A stretch of 60,679 nt of DNA. Source: Alphaproteobacteria bacterium UBA1908 (GTDB lineage Bacteria > Pseudomonadota > Alphaproteobacteria > Caedimonadales > UBA1908). Positions 31,016 through 41,007 of the stretch are shown piece by piece. The translations under genes were made by a program, and so were the position numbers. The stretch's first letter is position 1; each line of letters begins with the position of its first letter. Location: positions 15,454 through 76,132 of the forward strand of contig DDGG01000014.1 of NCBI GenBank assembly GCA_002337525.1, given 5' to 3'. The notes under the pieces were generated by a model, which saw only the letters and a program-made list of their open reading frames with translations, did no database searches and was not told the origin of the DNA.

Positions 31016-32092
31016 CTATTCAATCGCGCTTAATTTCTGAGCCTGGTCTTCTGAAATCAGAGCCTCAATAAACTCTATTAAAGCATTTCCTTCCATAACA
31101 GCATCAAGCTTGTAAAGCGTTAAAGTAATTCGGTGATCTGTCACACGACCTTGTGGGTAGTTATAAGTGCGAATTCGTTCTGATCGATCACCACTTCCAA
31201 CTTGCCCCTTCCGGGCAGCAGCCCTCTCCATATCACGTTTTTGGCGTTCCAGATCATAAAGGCGGGCCCGCAATACTTTAAGGGCTTTTGCCCTGTTTTT
31301 ATGTTGAGATTTCTCGTCCTGCTGTTGCACAACAAGGCCTGTTGGAATGTGAGTAATACGCACCGCACTATCTGTTGTGTTGACTGACTGTCCCCCTGGA
31401 CCACTGGACCTATAAACATCAATACGAAGATCATTTTCATTAATGTCAATATCAACGTCTTCTGCTTCCGGCAAGACTGCTACAGTTGCTGCCGAAGTAT
31501 GAATTCGGCCACTGGTTTCCGTTGAAGGAACACGCTGCACACGGTGTACCCCCGATTCAAATTTGAGCTTTGAGAAAACGTCTTTACCGCTTAGAGCCAA
31601 AGAAACTTCCTTAATTCCTCCCAGTTCACTCTCGCTCATAGAAATAATTTCCGAACGCCATCCCTGTGTTTCTCCAAAACGCTGATACATACGCAGCAAA
31701 TCTCCTGCAAAGAGAGCGGCCTCGTCTCCACCCGTACCTGCACGAATTTCAAGAATTGCATTTCGATCATCATCTTCATCTTTAGGAAGAAGAAGTATTT
31801 TTATTTTTTGTTCAAGCTCTGGCAATGTTTTTTTAAGGGCATAATAGTCTTCTTCAGCCATCTCTTTCAAATCTTTATCACCGGCAGGATCTGCGATAAG
31901 GGACTCTAACTCTTTAAAGTCATTTTGAGCCTGCTTAAAGTCACGGATAGCGGCCGTCACATCTTCCAGGTCAGAAAATTCCTTGGATAATTTTGCAAAA
32001 GCCTTTGGGTCTTCTACTTCTCCTGTTGACAAAATCGCTGAAATCTCGTCGTAACGTTTTAAAACCTGATCAAGCTTAAGGGAAAAACTCAT
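31016..32092 (-). CDS. prfA: Peptide chain release factor 1
   Basis: RF1 reads UAA and UAG and triggers peptide release. The 358 residues match the family. The stop-codon-reading tripeptide lies in HRVQRVPSTETSGRIHTSAA as Pro-Ser-Thr (RF1 type P-x-T, so not RF2). The catalytic GGQ is in SSGPGGQSVNTTDSAVRITH. The basic switch region QQDEKSQHKNRAKALKVLRA follows. It overlaps the hisS stop codon by four bases (ATGA), so the two are translationally coupled, and prmC follows closely. Confidence 0.97.
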   Translation of the reverse strand: MSFSLKLDQVLKRYDEISAILSTGEVEDPKAFAKLSKEFSDLEDVTAAIRDFKQAQNDFKELESLIADPAGDKDLKEMAEEDYYALKKTLPELEQKIKILLLPKDEDDDRNAILEIRAGTGGDEAALFAGDLLRMYQRFGETQGWRSEIISMSESELGGIKEVSLALSGKDVFSKLKFESGVHRVQRVPSTETSGRIHTSAATVAVLPEAEDVDIDINENDLRIDVYRSSGPGGQSVNTTDSAVRITHIPTGLVVQQQDEKSQHKNRAKALKVLRARLYDLERQKRDMERAAARKGQVGSGDRSERIRTYNYPQGRVTDHRITLTLYKLDAVMEGNALIEFIEALISEDQAQKLSAIE

Positions 32093-33348
32093 GAGAAGCT
32101 CTCTTTCCGGGATTGTAATATCTCTTTTAAATAGTCTTTTAAACCCTCAAACGCAACGTGATTTTGTACCCCGGTTTCCAGGTCACGCACTGTCACCTGT
32201 CTTGACTCAAGCTCATCTTCTCCCAAAAGAACAGCAACCTTTGCCTGAAGCCTGTTTGCTTTTTTAAGACGTTTACTCATATTACCTGAATACCCCAAAT
32301 CAACTCTAAAACCACTTTTACGAAGATCATTGGCCAGTTTAAAAAGGACTCCCGCGGCTTCAGCCCCCATCGGGATTAAAGAAATCAAAACTTGTTTTTG
32401 AGGTTCCAGAGACATCAGTTCCTGAAGTCTTTCAACTCCTCCGGCCCATCCCACACCAGGCAAGTCTGGACCTCCCATATTTTTAAGAAGGCCATCATAT
32501 CGCCCTCCGGCAAGAACAGTTCCTTGAGCTCCCAAAGCTTCGGAAACAAATTCAAAAGCTGTATGACAGTAATAATCAAGACCCCGAACAAGACGAGGAT
32601 TAAGGTGAAATGACACTCCCAGAAGATTTAATTTTTCCTGAACAGCCTCAAAGAAAACTTGAGCTTCTGTCGTTAAAAAATCCCCGAAAAGAGGGGCCTC
32701 TGTCAAAAGCTTTTGATCTTTCGCGTCTTTTGAATCAAGAATACGCAGAGGATTTTGTTCCAGCCTGGTTTGGCTTTCTTTAGATAAATCCTGTTGATAT
32801 TTTGAAAAATAAGTCACAAGAGCTTCCCGATATAAAGCACGACTCTCCTTATCGCCTAGCGTATTTAAGTGAAGCATCACCTCGTCAGAAAATTTCAATG
32901 ACTCGATAAGGGCCTGTGCCAAGGCAATGACTTCTGCATCTGCTTCTGCAACGGCAGGCCCCACAAGCTCTGCTCCAATCTGGTGGAATTGGCGATAGCG
33001 ACCTTTCTGGGGACGATCATAGCGGAACATAGGCCCCTGATAGAAAAACTTTAAAGGAATATTTTGAGTCAATCCGTTTGACAAAACTGCTCTCATAACA
33101 GGCGCGGTGCCTTCCGGACGTAAAGTTAATGCTTCTCCTCCCCTATCCTCAAAAGAATATGTTTCCTTTGAAATAATATCCGACGTTTCCCCCAGTCGAT
33201 GAAAAACACCAGAAAACTCGAAAATAGGTGTTTGAATTTCTTCAAAACCATAGCAACAGCTTATCTGCCGGGCTTTTTCAATGACAAGAAGGTGTTTTGA
33301 CATTTCCTCAGGTAAAAAATCATGGGTACCACGCACGGGCTGAAACAC
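32089..33348 (-). CDS. hisS: Histidyl-tRNA synthetase
   Basis: Class II aminoacyl-tRNA synthetase of 419 residues that charges tRNA-His. Motif 1 is near the N-terminus (GTHDFLPEEMSKHLLVIEKA). Motif 2 is FYQGPMFRYDRPQKGRYRQF. The histidine-specific signatures are LVRGLDYYCHTAFEFV (HisA) and GGRYDGLL. Motif 3 is PGVGWAGGVERLQELM. A C-terminal anticodon-binding domain follows (GFRVDLGYSGNMSKRLKKAN). The start codon is GTG. In many alphaproteobacteria ispG and a RodZ-like gene sit directly upstream; here zntB on the opposite strand intervenes and no ispG is seen. Confidence 0.96.
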   Translation of the reverse strand: MFQPVRGTHDFLPEEMSKHLLVIEKARQISCCYGFEEIQTPIFEFSGVFHRLGETSDIISKETYSFEDRGGEALTLRPEGTAPVMRAVLSNGLTQNIPLKFFYQGPMFRYDRPQKGRYRQFHQIGAELVGPAVAEADAEVIALAQALIESLKFSDEVMLHLNTLGDKESRALYREALVTYFSKYQQDLSKESQTRLEQNPLRILDSKDAKDQKLLTEAPLFGDFLTTEAQVFFEAVQEKLNLLGVSFHLNPRLVRGLDYYCHTAFEFVSEALGAQGTVLAGGRYDGLLKNMGGPDLPGVGWAGGVERLQELMSLEPQKQVLISLIPMGAEAAGVLFKLANDLRKSGFRVDLGYSGNMSKRLKKANRLQAKVAVLLGEDELESRQVTVRDLETGVQNHVAFEGLKDYLKEILQSRKESFS

Positions 33349-33604
33349 TTTTTTAAAACTCCTTAGGTCATAAATAAAAGAAAAGACTAGTCAATTTAGA
33401 CAATCATAACCGAAATATAGCTGAATATACGCTCCCCTCAAAATGATCTTTTACTCATACTTAAGATTTATTCCTGCGTACAGCCCATACAACAAAAAAA
33501 CTCCCTTGAAACAGAGAGAGAAAAAATTTCTGATAAAATGATATAAATAAGGAAAAAGTGGCGTATCATCTAGACATGTTGTTTGAAACTTAAGGTATTT
33601 TGAG

Positions 33605-34576
33605 ATGGATCAATCAATTCTATTTGCTTATGATTTTAATGGAAAAGGAAGCGGCCATAAGATTAATAGCGATCAGGTAAGTACAAAGATCAAAGAAAAA
33701 AAGCTGGCGTGGGTGCATCTGGACCTCAACCATCCAGAAACTGAAAACTGGCTTATTAAAGAACTAAACTATCTTGATCCATTTGTTGTTAAAGCTTTGT
33801 TAGCAGAAGAAACTCGTCCACGGATCACCCAAATCAATGAAGGTCTGTTAATAACACTGCGAGGTGTGAACCTTAATGATAACGCAGATGCAAAGGACAT
33901 GGTCTCAATTCGTTTATGGATCGACAAATACCGTATTATCAGTCTTCAAAGGAGACAGTTAAAAGCTGTCCAGGATATACAAAACAGACTCCTTGCACAT
34001 CAGGGCCCCAAAGAAGCCGGAGAGTTTCTTGGCTTCCTTTTAGAGCATTTATTTGAACGTATGGAACCTATTCTGTCAGACTTGGAGACCAGGACAGATA
34101 ATATTGAAGAAAAAATAATAGAGACACCTGATACTAGATTACGGAAGGATATTATCAATATCCATCGCCAATCTATTATATTCCACCGTTATATAGTGCC
34201 TCAACGTGACGCGATCAGGCAAATTCTCTTCTCAACTTTGACGTGGATCAACACTTCGCACAAGAATCACCTCCAGGAAATTGATAATCACGCAACACGT
34301 TATAGTGAAAATCTGGTCGCCCTTCGGGAGCGTGCCCAGGTTATTAAAGATGAACTGGCCAATGTCATGAACCAGAAAGTAACCAGAAACACCTATATTC
34401 TTTCTATTGTTTCAGCAATATTTTTGCCGTTAGGTTTCCTGACAGGGTTGTTTGGTATCAATGTTGGAGGTATCCCGGGCTCTAACAATGCCGATGCTTT
34501 CTGGATTTTCTGCAGTCTCCTTGGTCTTATAATCGGTTTTCAAATTTTTATTTTCAGGAGATTAAAGTGGCTTTAG
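33605..34576 (+). CDS. zntB: Zinc transporter ZntB-like, CorA family
   Basis: A 2-TM CorA-superfamily cation transporter of 323 residues. The large cytoplasmic N-terminal domain contains WVHLDLNHPETENWL and a long helix (LERMEP-like LFERMEPILSDLETRTDNIE). The two C-terminal membrane helices flank GINVGGIPGSNN (about residue 290). GIN in place of the CorA GMN, followed by VGGIPG, is characteristic of ZntB. ZntB members move zinc, most likely inward with protons as shown for the E. coli protein. The ATG at 33605 follows TTTTGAG, a weak ribosome site. It is divergent from hisS and stands alone. Confidence 0.85.
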   Translation: MDQSILFAYDFNGKGSGHKINSDQVSTKIKEKKLAWVHLDLNHPETENWLIKELNYLDPFVVKALLAEETRPRITQINEGLLITLRGVNLNDNADAKDMVSIRLWIDKYRIISLQRRQLKAVQDIQNRLLAHQGPKEAGEFLGFLLEHLFERMEPILSDLETRTDNIEEKIIETPDTRLRKDIINIHRQSIIFHRYIVPQRDAIRQILFSTLTWINTSHKNHLQEIDNHATRYSENLVALRERAQVIKDELANVMNQKVTRNTYILSIVSAIFLPLGFLTGLFGINVGGIPGSNNADAFWIFCSLLGLIIGFQIFIFRRLKWL

Positions 34577-34873
34577 AAGAAGAATTGTGAAAGAGATGGT
34601 TGGGTATTGAAATAAAGCCTGAATTATCAGGTCTTCATTTCAGGAAATTCTTTTATAGACTAACAATATGATCAAGAGACCTATCCAACAGATACTTTCA
34701 TTACCTCGGCTTGATCTTTTGAACGCAAGTATTGTTCATCACAAACCTCCTGAACAAAATTCAAGTCCCTGGTTTTGTTATATTGTTAATGAATATTAAT
34801 ATGGTCGCCTGAATGGGATGACTTTTTACAATCAATCTCGCTGGCAGACGGTTTGAAAAATCCTGGTTCCTTT

Positions 34874-35959
34874 TTAAAAATAAGCCTTGAGAGACTCTGC
34901 ACCTAAAGAAGTAATCGTCAGAACCTGACCCGAATGACCAAGAGATTTGCTTACCTTGTTACCCCTGGAAAGACGAACCCCTCCTGCGTTACCTATACGC
35001 ACTGAAAGATCTTCGCCTTCGGGCAGAATTTTTGTTTGATTCGGAAAAAATGTCTTCTGAAGAAGAACTGTATTATCGGATAAACGTCTAATTTCAATCC
35101 ATGACTTGTCTTCAAAAACAAGAGAATATTTCGAAGAAGGAAGCACTGTTGAAGCAGACTCACCCTGACTACCCCAGTTCGTATCTAGCAACTGAGAAGA
35201 TTTTTGCACAGAGGATGCCTTATGCCCACTTCTCATTTCTGTGCTGGAGAACTCTTTTTCCTCAACAGATCTCATATCAGGTAACACACCCGGAGATTCT
35301 TCTGTATCAGTAGATCGAGCATTTTCTGCAGTTTCTTTTAAATGCCGGGAGAAAGCCTCAACTTCTTCTTCAATGACAGGTGTTTCCGGTTCTTGATAAG
35401 ATGCTACCCCGGAAATCTCCTCAAAAAGAGGTTTTTCTTTTTGATCAACAGATACGACAGAGGATGTTTTAAAAAGAAACGGAAGACTTTTTTTCACAAA
35501 GTCAGAATCAGACCATTGATGAAAAGTAACCCATCCAAGACTTAAGATAACAACCAACAAAAAACAGATTTTTAAAATACTTTTCGAGGGGGCATTCTTG
35601 GGAGAATAGGAAATAGGGAGGCTATAATTATTTTGTGAGGGTTTTTCAAGAACTTCTTCGCAAAAACGCCTGGTCATGTCGACTTCATCAAGTCCCAAAA
35701 ACCGACTGTAAGTCCGGATAAAACCTGTCGCATAAACACGTTCAGGAAGGTCAGCAGCTCTGTTTTCCTCAAGTGCTGATAAATAAGTTTCTGAAATACG
35801 AAGCGTTTTAGAAACATCCCCTATGCGTTTTCTTAATGACTTTCTGGCCTTTTGGAGAGTTTCCCCAACCGAGATTTCAGTCTCATCGTCCTGGTCCCGG
35901 CTAATAGAAGTGACTGTTGCTATCGTTTTCTTCTCTTTTGAAATTTTCTTCGCCTGCAC
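34874..35959 (-). CDS. rodZ: RodZ-like HTH membrane protein with DUF4115 domain
   Basis: A 361-residue single-pass inner-membrane protein with the RodZ layout. The cytoplasmic HTH_25 domain is VGETLQKARKSLRKRIGDVS through TLRISETYLSALEENRAADLPERVYATGF (about residues 30-85). One membrane helix follows (ILKICFLLVVILSLGWVTF, about 137-155), then a long acidic Ser/Glu linker and a C-terminal DUF4115 beta domain (SLVFEDKSWIEIRRLSDNTV). RodZ links MreB to the cell-wall elongation machinery; alphaproteobacterial homologues next to ispG/hisS carry this annotation. The GTG start has AGGAGG 11 bases upstream. The 297 bases between it and zntB contain nothing convincing. Confidence 0.78.
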   Translation of the reverse strand: MQAKKISKEKKTIATVTSISRDQDDETEISVGETLQKARKSLRKRIGDVSKTLRISETYLSALEENRAADLPERVYATGFIRTYSRFLGLDEVDMTRRFCEEVLEKPSQNNYSLPISYSPKNAPSKSILKICFLLVVILSLGWVTFHQWSDSDFVKKSLPFLFKTSSVVSVDQKEKPLFEEISGVASYQEPETPVIEEEVEAFSRHLKETAENARSTDTEESPGVLPDMRSVEEKEFSSTEMRSGHKASSVQKSSQLLDTNWGSQGESASTVLPSSKYSLVFEDKSWIEIRRLSDNTVLLQKTFFPNQTKILPEGEDLSVRIGNAGGVRLSRGNKVSKSLGHSGQVLTITSLGAESLKAYF

Positions 35960-36052
35960 CGCTTTACATGCCTCCTATACCCTAATAATAGGAATTTTAG
36001 ATTTTATTATTTATAGGCTAGCAAAAAAAACATTGCTTCTGCAAGAAGCGTT

Positions 36053-38344
36053 TTAATACTCCTCAAGTAAAATATGATGATCAACCGCATATGAATGAAG
36101 CAATTGACGAATATTTCCTGTTTTTTTGACTAATAGTTGACTCACAAAACGTTCAATTTGTGAAATATCAAGCGATCTTATTGTATGTTTAATGCAGTCT
36201 ATCCTATAAGGGGATAAAGACAATGATCGAAGGCCTAAACCAAGAAGAACTGCGGCATCCAGGGGAGATCCCGCCATCTCACCACACAAATTTATTTGTG
36301 TCTTATGCAATTTGGCAAGATCAATTAAACGCTTTAAGAAGGTGAGAAAAGGAACAGATAGGGGGTCGTATCGGTCAACTAAATGGATATTTGTACGATC
36401 GACTGCATAAAAAAATTGAAAAAGATCATTACTGCCAATCGAGACAAAATCAAGATGTGGCATAAGTTGATCAAGTTCCCAGGCAAAAGAAGGCACTTCC
36501 ACCATAGCTCCTACCTTGATTGCAAAAGAAAGATCATGTTTATTTTGGGCGCGTTTGATTTCCTTTAAAAGTAATTTCTTTGCTTGCCAGAATTCTCCTG
36601 CACACGCAATCATCGGAAACATTAGGTTAAATGGCCGTCCTTGTGATGCCATTAAAATAGCTCTCATTTGCTGTCTTAAAAGAAAAGGTCGATCCAGGCC
36701 AATACGAATGGCACGCCACCCCAATATAGGGTTTTCGTCATCCGGTTTACGCATATAGGGGAGAAGTTTATCTCCTCCTATATCAAGAGTTCTAAAAGTA
36801 ACAGGTTTCCCTTCTGCCTGGTCAAAGACTTCCTTGTAAATTCTTTCTTGTGCTTTTTCATCCGGAAAGGAGGATTCCATCATAAAAGGAATTTCGCTCC
36901 TGTATAGGCCGACTCCCTCAAACGTATTATACTTTAAATGTGCAAGATCAATAGGTGACCCTGCATTTAAGGTTAACGAAACAGCTACATTATCTTTGCT
37001 AATTGAAGGCAGACTATACAAAGAAGCTCTTTTGGATTTATGTTCGACAAGCTTTTGCTGACGTTCATCAAAAAGATCTGTTTCTTCTTCGTTAGGCTGT
37101 AAAATTACTTTTGCCCGTGTGCTATCAAGAAGAATCGTGTCTCCATACTCCACTTTTGTCAGAATATCTGGGATACGGCTTATAACAGGAATCCTGAGAG
37201 CCCGCGCAATAATAGAAACATGTGCAGTATGTAAACCCTCTTCAAGAATAAGCCCTCTAATACCACTTTTTTCATAATCTAGAAGTTCAGCAGGTCCCAT
37301 ACTACGTGCAACGACGATGACACCTTCTTCCTGGAAGGGATTCTCTTGATTATCATTCCCTACCAATAACTTTAATAATCGATTCGCTAGATCTTCAAAG
37401 TCCCATAAACGATCTCTAAAATAACTATCTTTTGTTTGAGCAATCCGAAACCTGAGACTTGTTAATGTTTTTCCAATTGCGGCTTCTGCTGTTAGACCAC
37501 TTTCAATTGCTTTTTGGATTCGATTAAGCCACCCGCGATCCTGGGCAAACAATTGGTACGTTTCCAGGACTTCTTTAGATTCTGGATCTTGTGATAAATC
37601 ACTTTCAGAAAACATTGTTTTTAAGGAGGCTCTCATCTTGGCAATAGCTTCAAAAAGGCGGTGCAATTCGCGCTCACTATCCTCAGAAACTAGTTTCCTG
37701 ATAGCAATATGGGGCTGATGCAAAACAGCTCGTCCTTTTGCCATGCCAGTATTCAACGCAACTCCGCGAAGATGCATAGAAGGCATGTCACCTTGAGAAT
37801 TACTAAGTCTTAACTCATCAGATTTAATTATTTTCCCCGCAACAATCATCTCTGCAAGGACCATGGATACTGTCTGAAGTATTTCGATGTCATTATGAGA
37901 AAACAGACGATTAAATTTATTTTGAATTGCAAGAGCCCCGATCACACGCCCTCCACGCGCCAGGGGGGTCCCTAAAAAAGATCGAAGATCTTCTTCTCCG
38001 ATCTTGGGCTCTACATAGAATCGTGGATGAGAGCGAATATCAGACAAAGCCAAGGGACGCGCGTTTTCAACGACATCACCAATCACACCTTTTCCAACAC
38101 GGATAAATGTACGATGCAGAGCATCGCTGTTAAGTCCATATCCTGCAAAAAGCTCGAGTTCAGACCCCCCTCTTTGAATATAAACTGAACATGTATCAGC
38201 TTTCATATCATGTGCAATCAAAGATACAATCTGATTCAGTTTTTCTTGAGGAGATAAAGCCCCACCTGCCATAATCTCACGCAAACTTCGAAGAAGACGA
38301 TGAGAATCACTCATGCTTTTTAAAGCACCCAAAACAACCTCCAC
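36053..38344 (-). CDS. ptsP: PEP-protein phosphotransferase PtsP (EI-Ntr)
   Basis: Enzyme I of the nitrogen-type PTS, which takes phosphate from phosphoenolpyruvate and passes it to NPr and EIIA-Ntr for regulation rather than sugar uptake. The 763-residue protein has an N-terminal GAF sensor domain (about 20-165), which distinguishes PtsP from sugar PtsI. The swivelling domain has the phosphorylated His in GLHTAHVSIIARALRIPVIS. The C-terminal PEP-binding barrel contains RTLDIGGDKLLPYM, GWRAIRIGLDRP and NLCGEMAGSPLDAAVLLGLG. A GGAGG site five bases before an in-frame TTG at 38332 may mark the true start, giving 759 residues. lysC proximity is typical for this class. Confidence 0.93.
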   Translation of the reverse strand: MEVVLGALKSMSDSHRLLRSLREIMAGGALSPQEKLNQIVSLIAHDMKADTCSVYIQRGGSELELFAGYGLNSDALHRTFIRVGKGVIGDVVENARPLALSDIRSHPRFYVEPKIGEEDLRSFLGTPLARGGRVIGALAIQNKFNRLFSHNDIEILQTVSMVLAEMIVAGKIIKSDELRLSNSQGDMPSMHLRGVALNTGMAKGRAVLHQPHIAIRKLVSEDSERELHRLFEAIAKMRASLKTMFSESDLSQDPESKEVLETYQLFAQDRGWLNRIQKAIESGLTAEAAIGKTLTSLRFRIAQTKDSYFRDRLWDFEDLANRLLKLLVGNDNQENPFQEEGVIVVARSMGPAELLDYEKSGIRGLILEEGLHTAHVSIIARALRIPVISRIPDILTKVEYGDTILLDSTRAKVILQPNEEETDLFDERQQKLVEHKSKRASLYSLPSISKDNVAVSLTLNAGSPIDLAHLKYNTFEGVGLYRSEIPFMMESSFPDEKAQERIYKEVFDQAEGKPVTFRTLDIGGDKLLPYMRKPDDENPILGWRAIRIGLDRPFLLRQQMRAILMASQGRPFNLMFPMIACAGEFWQAKKLLLKEIKRAQNKHDLSFAIKVGAMVEVPSFAWELDQLMPHLDFVSIGSNDLFQFFYAVDRTNIHLVDRYDPLSVPFLTFLKRLIDLAKLHKTQINLCGEMAGSPLDAAVLLGLGLRSLSLSPYRIDCIKHTIRSLDISQIERFVSQLLVKKTGNIRQLLHSYAVDHHILLEEY

Positions 38345-38493
38345 CTGCTATAAGAAAATTTCATTTTTAAATTTTTCTTTTTTTATAGCCTCTTTTCATA
38401 AGAAAGTCTTATCTTTTTTGATCTGATACCAGGAATGTAGCGTCACAGGGTTAAGAAAATAATAATGAAATAAAATTCTCAGAGAACTCCTTT

Positions 38494-39510
38494 CTAAAGC
38501 AAACTGTTTCCTTCAAACCTTCCACAGGCTTCCTCAACAAGCTCTTCCAAAATCTCCCGCACAGACTGTTCTTTCGTCACCATCCCTACACTTTGTCCTG
38601 CCATCAAGGATCCTGATTCAATGTCTCCGTCAACAACAGCCTTACGTAAGGCCCCGGCCCAGAAATGTTCAATTTCAAGTTGAGCGTCCTTCAAATCTCG
38701 TTGCCCCTTATCAACTTCTGCAATTAAAGCCCTTTGCTGATCAAGGAAGTCTTTCATTCCCCTATTTGCCAGCGCCCTGACAGGAATAACAGGGAAACGC
38801 TCATCAAGCTGAACAGAAACAACAGCTTCCCGGGCAGAAGCTCTTAAATACGCTTTTTTAAAGTGAGGATGGGCCTGACACTCTGTTGCACAAACGAAGC
38901 GCGTTCCAAGCTGGCAGCCTGAGGCCCCCATTTCAAGATATGAAACAATAGAGTGACCTCGTCCTATACCTCCTGCCACAAAAACAGGAACTTCTGTAAT
39001 CTCTGGCAAGATTTCTTGAGCAAGAACATTTGTTGAGACAGGGCCAATATGCCCTCCTGCCTCATGACCTTCAATAATAAGTGCATCAACACCATTGCGC
39101 ACAAGCCGCTTTGCCAAAGCCACAGTAGGTGCAAAGCATAGAACTTTAATCTTTTTTTCTTTTAGGTCTTTGAGGGCTTCTTTAGGTGGCAATCCACCTG
39201 CCAAAACAACATGACCCACACGGGCCTTAAAACAAACTTCAATCAAATCCTGCAAATCAGGGTGCATTGTAATCAAGTTCACCCCAAATGGCTTCTTGGT
39301 CAAAGCTTGAGTGGCCTTAATTTCTGTTTCGAGGAGATCAGGAGACATCGCCCCACAAGCAATAACCCCGAAACCACCTGCATTTGAAATAGCAGACACT
39401 AAATGACGTTCGGAAACCCAGCTCATGGCGCCCCCCATCAGCGCTTTCTCGACTCCTAAAAAGTCGCAACCTTTCTGCCAGAGAATATTAAGCTGTTCGA
39501 GTGATGTCAT
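38494..39510 (-). CDS. Nitronate monooxygenase / FabK-like flavoprotein
   Basis: An FMN-dependent TIM-barrel enzyme of 338 residues in the nitronate monooxygenase (2-nitropropane dioxygenase) and FabK superfamily. It has ALMGGAMSWVSERHLVSAIS and NAGGFGVIACG at the N-terminus, the catalytic His in EGHEAGGHIGP, and the FMN phosphate loop VAGGIGRGHSIVSYLEMGAS with GCQLGTRFV. FabK members are enoyl-ACP reductases and NMOs detoxify nitronates; sequence alone does not decide. I choose the ATG at 39510 because GGAGG lies 11 bases upstream; a GTG at 39522 overlaps that site. It overlaps lysC by 23 bases, so it is translated from the lysC message and separates lysC from ptsP. Confidence 0.82.
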   Translation of the reverse strand: MTSLEQLNILWQKGCDFLGVEKALMGGAMSWVSERHLVSAISNAGGFGVIACGAMSPDLLETEIKATQALTKKPFGVNLITMHPDLQDLIEVCFKARVGHVVLAGGLPPKEALKDLKEKKIKVLCFAPTVALAKRLVRNGVDALIIEGHEAGGHIGPVSTNVLAQEILPEITEVPVFVAGGIGRGHSIVSYLEMGASGCQLGTRFVCATECQAHPHFKKAYLRASAREAVVSVQLDERFPVIPVRALANRGMKDFLDQQRALIAEVDKGQRDLKDAQLEIEHFWAGALRKAVVDGDIESGSLMAGQSVGMVTKEQSVREILEELVEEACGRFEGNSLL

Positions 39511-40738
39511 GATGAGGTTCACCTCCTTCTAAATTAAAAACTTTATGTAAAAGACGCAACGCAAGTTCAGCAAAAGTATCATCAATCAGAAGACTAATGC
39601 GACACTGAGATGTGCATGTTGCTAAAATAGGAATGCTATGATCTGCAAGTGTTTTTAACAATACAGATAGAATCTCCGAGTGCCCCTGAAGCCCAACACC
39701 TACAAGAGAAAGCTTTGAAAGAGAAACCACGGAATCAAACGCAGCTTCCTTTAAATCAAGTTGAGTTGATAGCAAAGCGATTGTACGTTCTATTTCGTGT
39801 TTGGCAACAGAAAGAACCACCATCGTCCTGTCATCAGATTTTTGAGTCTGCGCTTTTTGTCTTATAAGACTTAGCATATCAAATGAGATATGAGAAACAC
39901 GCAAAACCTCAACCAGATCAGAGCAATCTTGCCGAGCTTTAAGTGTTATACTTAATAGCCCCTGATTTGGCTGGGAAACTAAACTTCGTACAATAGGTTT
40001 CTCCACTGGTCTTTCCTCATGATATAAATATGTTCCATCCCCTTGTTCAAAATTTGGGAGAACCCGAACAGGCACATTTTTAATAGCCGCTAACTCAACA
40101 GCCCTTGATTGTAAAACCTTGGCCCCCAATGCCGAAAGTTCTAGCATTTCTTGTATCGATAAGCGATCTATCACTTTTGCTTTTGGAACAAGAGAAGGGT
40201 CTGCAGACATAATACCTGCTACATCTTTATAAAAGTCACACCTATCGGCGCCAAGACTTGCAGCAAGTGCCACTGCTGTGATATCTGACCCCCCTCGACC
40301 AAATGTTGTCAAACGACCTTGACTATTCATACCCTGGAAACCAGCAATTACCGGGATTCCACCTTCTAAAATATAAGTTTTTAGTTTTTCAGTCTCTATA
40401 GATGAAATACGTGACAACCCTAGTTTTGTTTCAGATATAATAGGAATTTGCCAGGCAAGCCAGGAACAAGATTTGAGCCCCAGGTTTTGAAGAGCAAGCG
40501 CCATTAAGCCACAGGTTATTTGTTCGCCCGCAGACAAAACCGTATCACGTTCGCCAGTGTCAGGGCTCAAGGCCAAACTTGAGACGTACCCCTGCAGTTG
40601 GTCTGTTACTCCTTGCATGGCTGATACAACCACAGCAACAGATTCACCCGCCTCAACTGCACGAATAACATGACCCGCCGTTTTTTGAAGAGTGTCCGGA
40701 GACGCAACTGATGCTCCCCCAAACTTTTGTACAATCAC
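39488..40738 (-). CDS. lysC: Aspartate kinase
   Basis: Aspartokinase phosphorylates aspartate, the first step to lysine, threonine, methionine and diaminopimelate for peptidoglycan. The 416 residues have the N-terminal KFGGASVAS substrate site, VVVSAMQGVTDQL, FGRGGSDITAVALAASL and the ATP-site segment DFYKDVAGIMSADPSLV. Two ACT domains follow (about 265-410), the site of feedback inhibition. KFGGAS in place of the more usual KFGGTS, and CDFYKDVAG in place of CDIYTDVDG, are mild deviations. The start is GTG at 40738. No other gene of the pathway is in the window. Confidence 0.93.
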   Translation of the reverse strand: MIVQKFGGASVASPDTLQKTAGHVIRAVEAGESVAVVVSAMQGVTDQLQGYVSSLALSPDTGERDTVLSAGEQITCGLMALALQNLGLKSCSWLAWQIPIISETKLGLSRISSIETEKLKTYILEGGIPVIAGFQGMNSQGRLTTFGRGGSDITAVALAASLGADRCDFYKDVAGIMSADPSLVPKAKVIDRLSIQEMLELSALGAKVLQSRAVELAAIKNVPVRVLPNFEQGDGTYLYHEERPVEKPIVRSLVSQPNQGLLSITLKARQDCSDLVEVLRVSHISFDMLSLIRQKAQTQKSDDRTMVVLSVAKHEIERTIALLSTQLDLKEAAFDSVVSLSKLSLVGVGLQGHSEILSVLLKTLADHSIPILATCTSQCRISLLIDDTFAELALRLLHKVFNLEGGEPHHDITRTA

Positions 40739-40971
40739 AGAAATACTAAAACCGAGTTACCCTCTTCCCTTCATACGCGTGAGTCAGCCTCAAGATCAAG
40801 AAAATCCTTACAATATCTCTTATTTTTTCAGAAGACATGTTTCTAATACGGTTTGTGGATGACCTAAAGAGAAAAAATCTTTTTTGACAAATAAATTTAT
40901 ATATTAATCAATATATTACCTTTTAATTCCCATATTTAAATAAATATATTGCATTTTTTTAGAAAATTAAC

Positions 40972-41001
40972 TTGACAAAGAGGCGCCAGATCAGTCATTA
41001 T
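40972..41001 (+). promoter_or_regulatory. Sigma70-type promoter of a small RNA candidate
   Basis: TTGACA (40972-40977), an 18-base spacer and CATTAT (40996-41001). Initiation about seven bases on would be at 41008, exactly where the first RNA hairpin begins. Confidence 0.55.
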
Positions 41002-41007
41002 ATCAAT

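Noticed and set aside
34668..34799. 43-residue plus-strand frame between zntB and the RodZ-like gene
   Set aside because: No ribosome site and no coupling to neighbours; too short to support.
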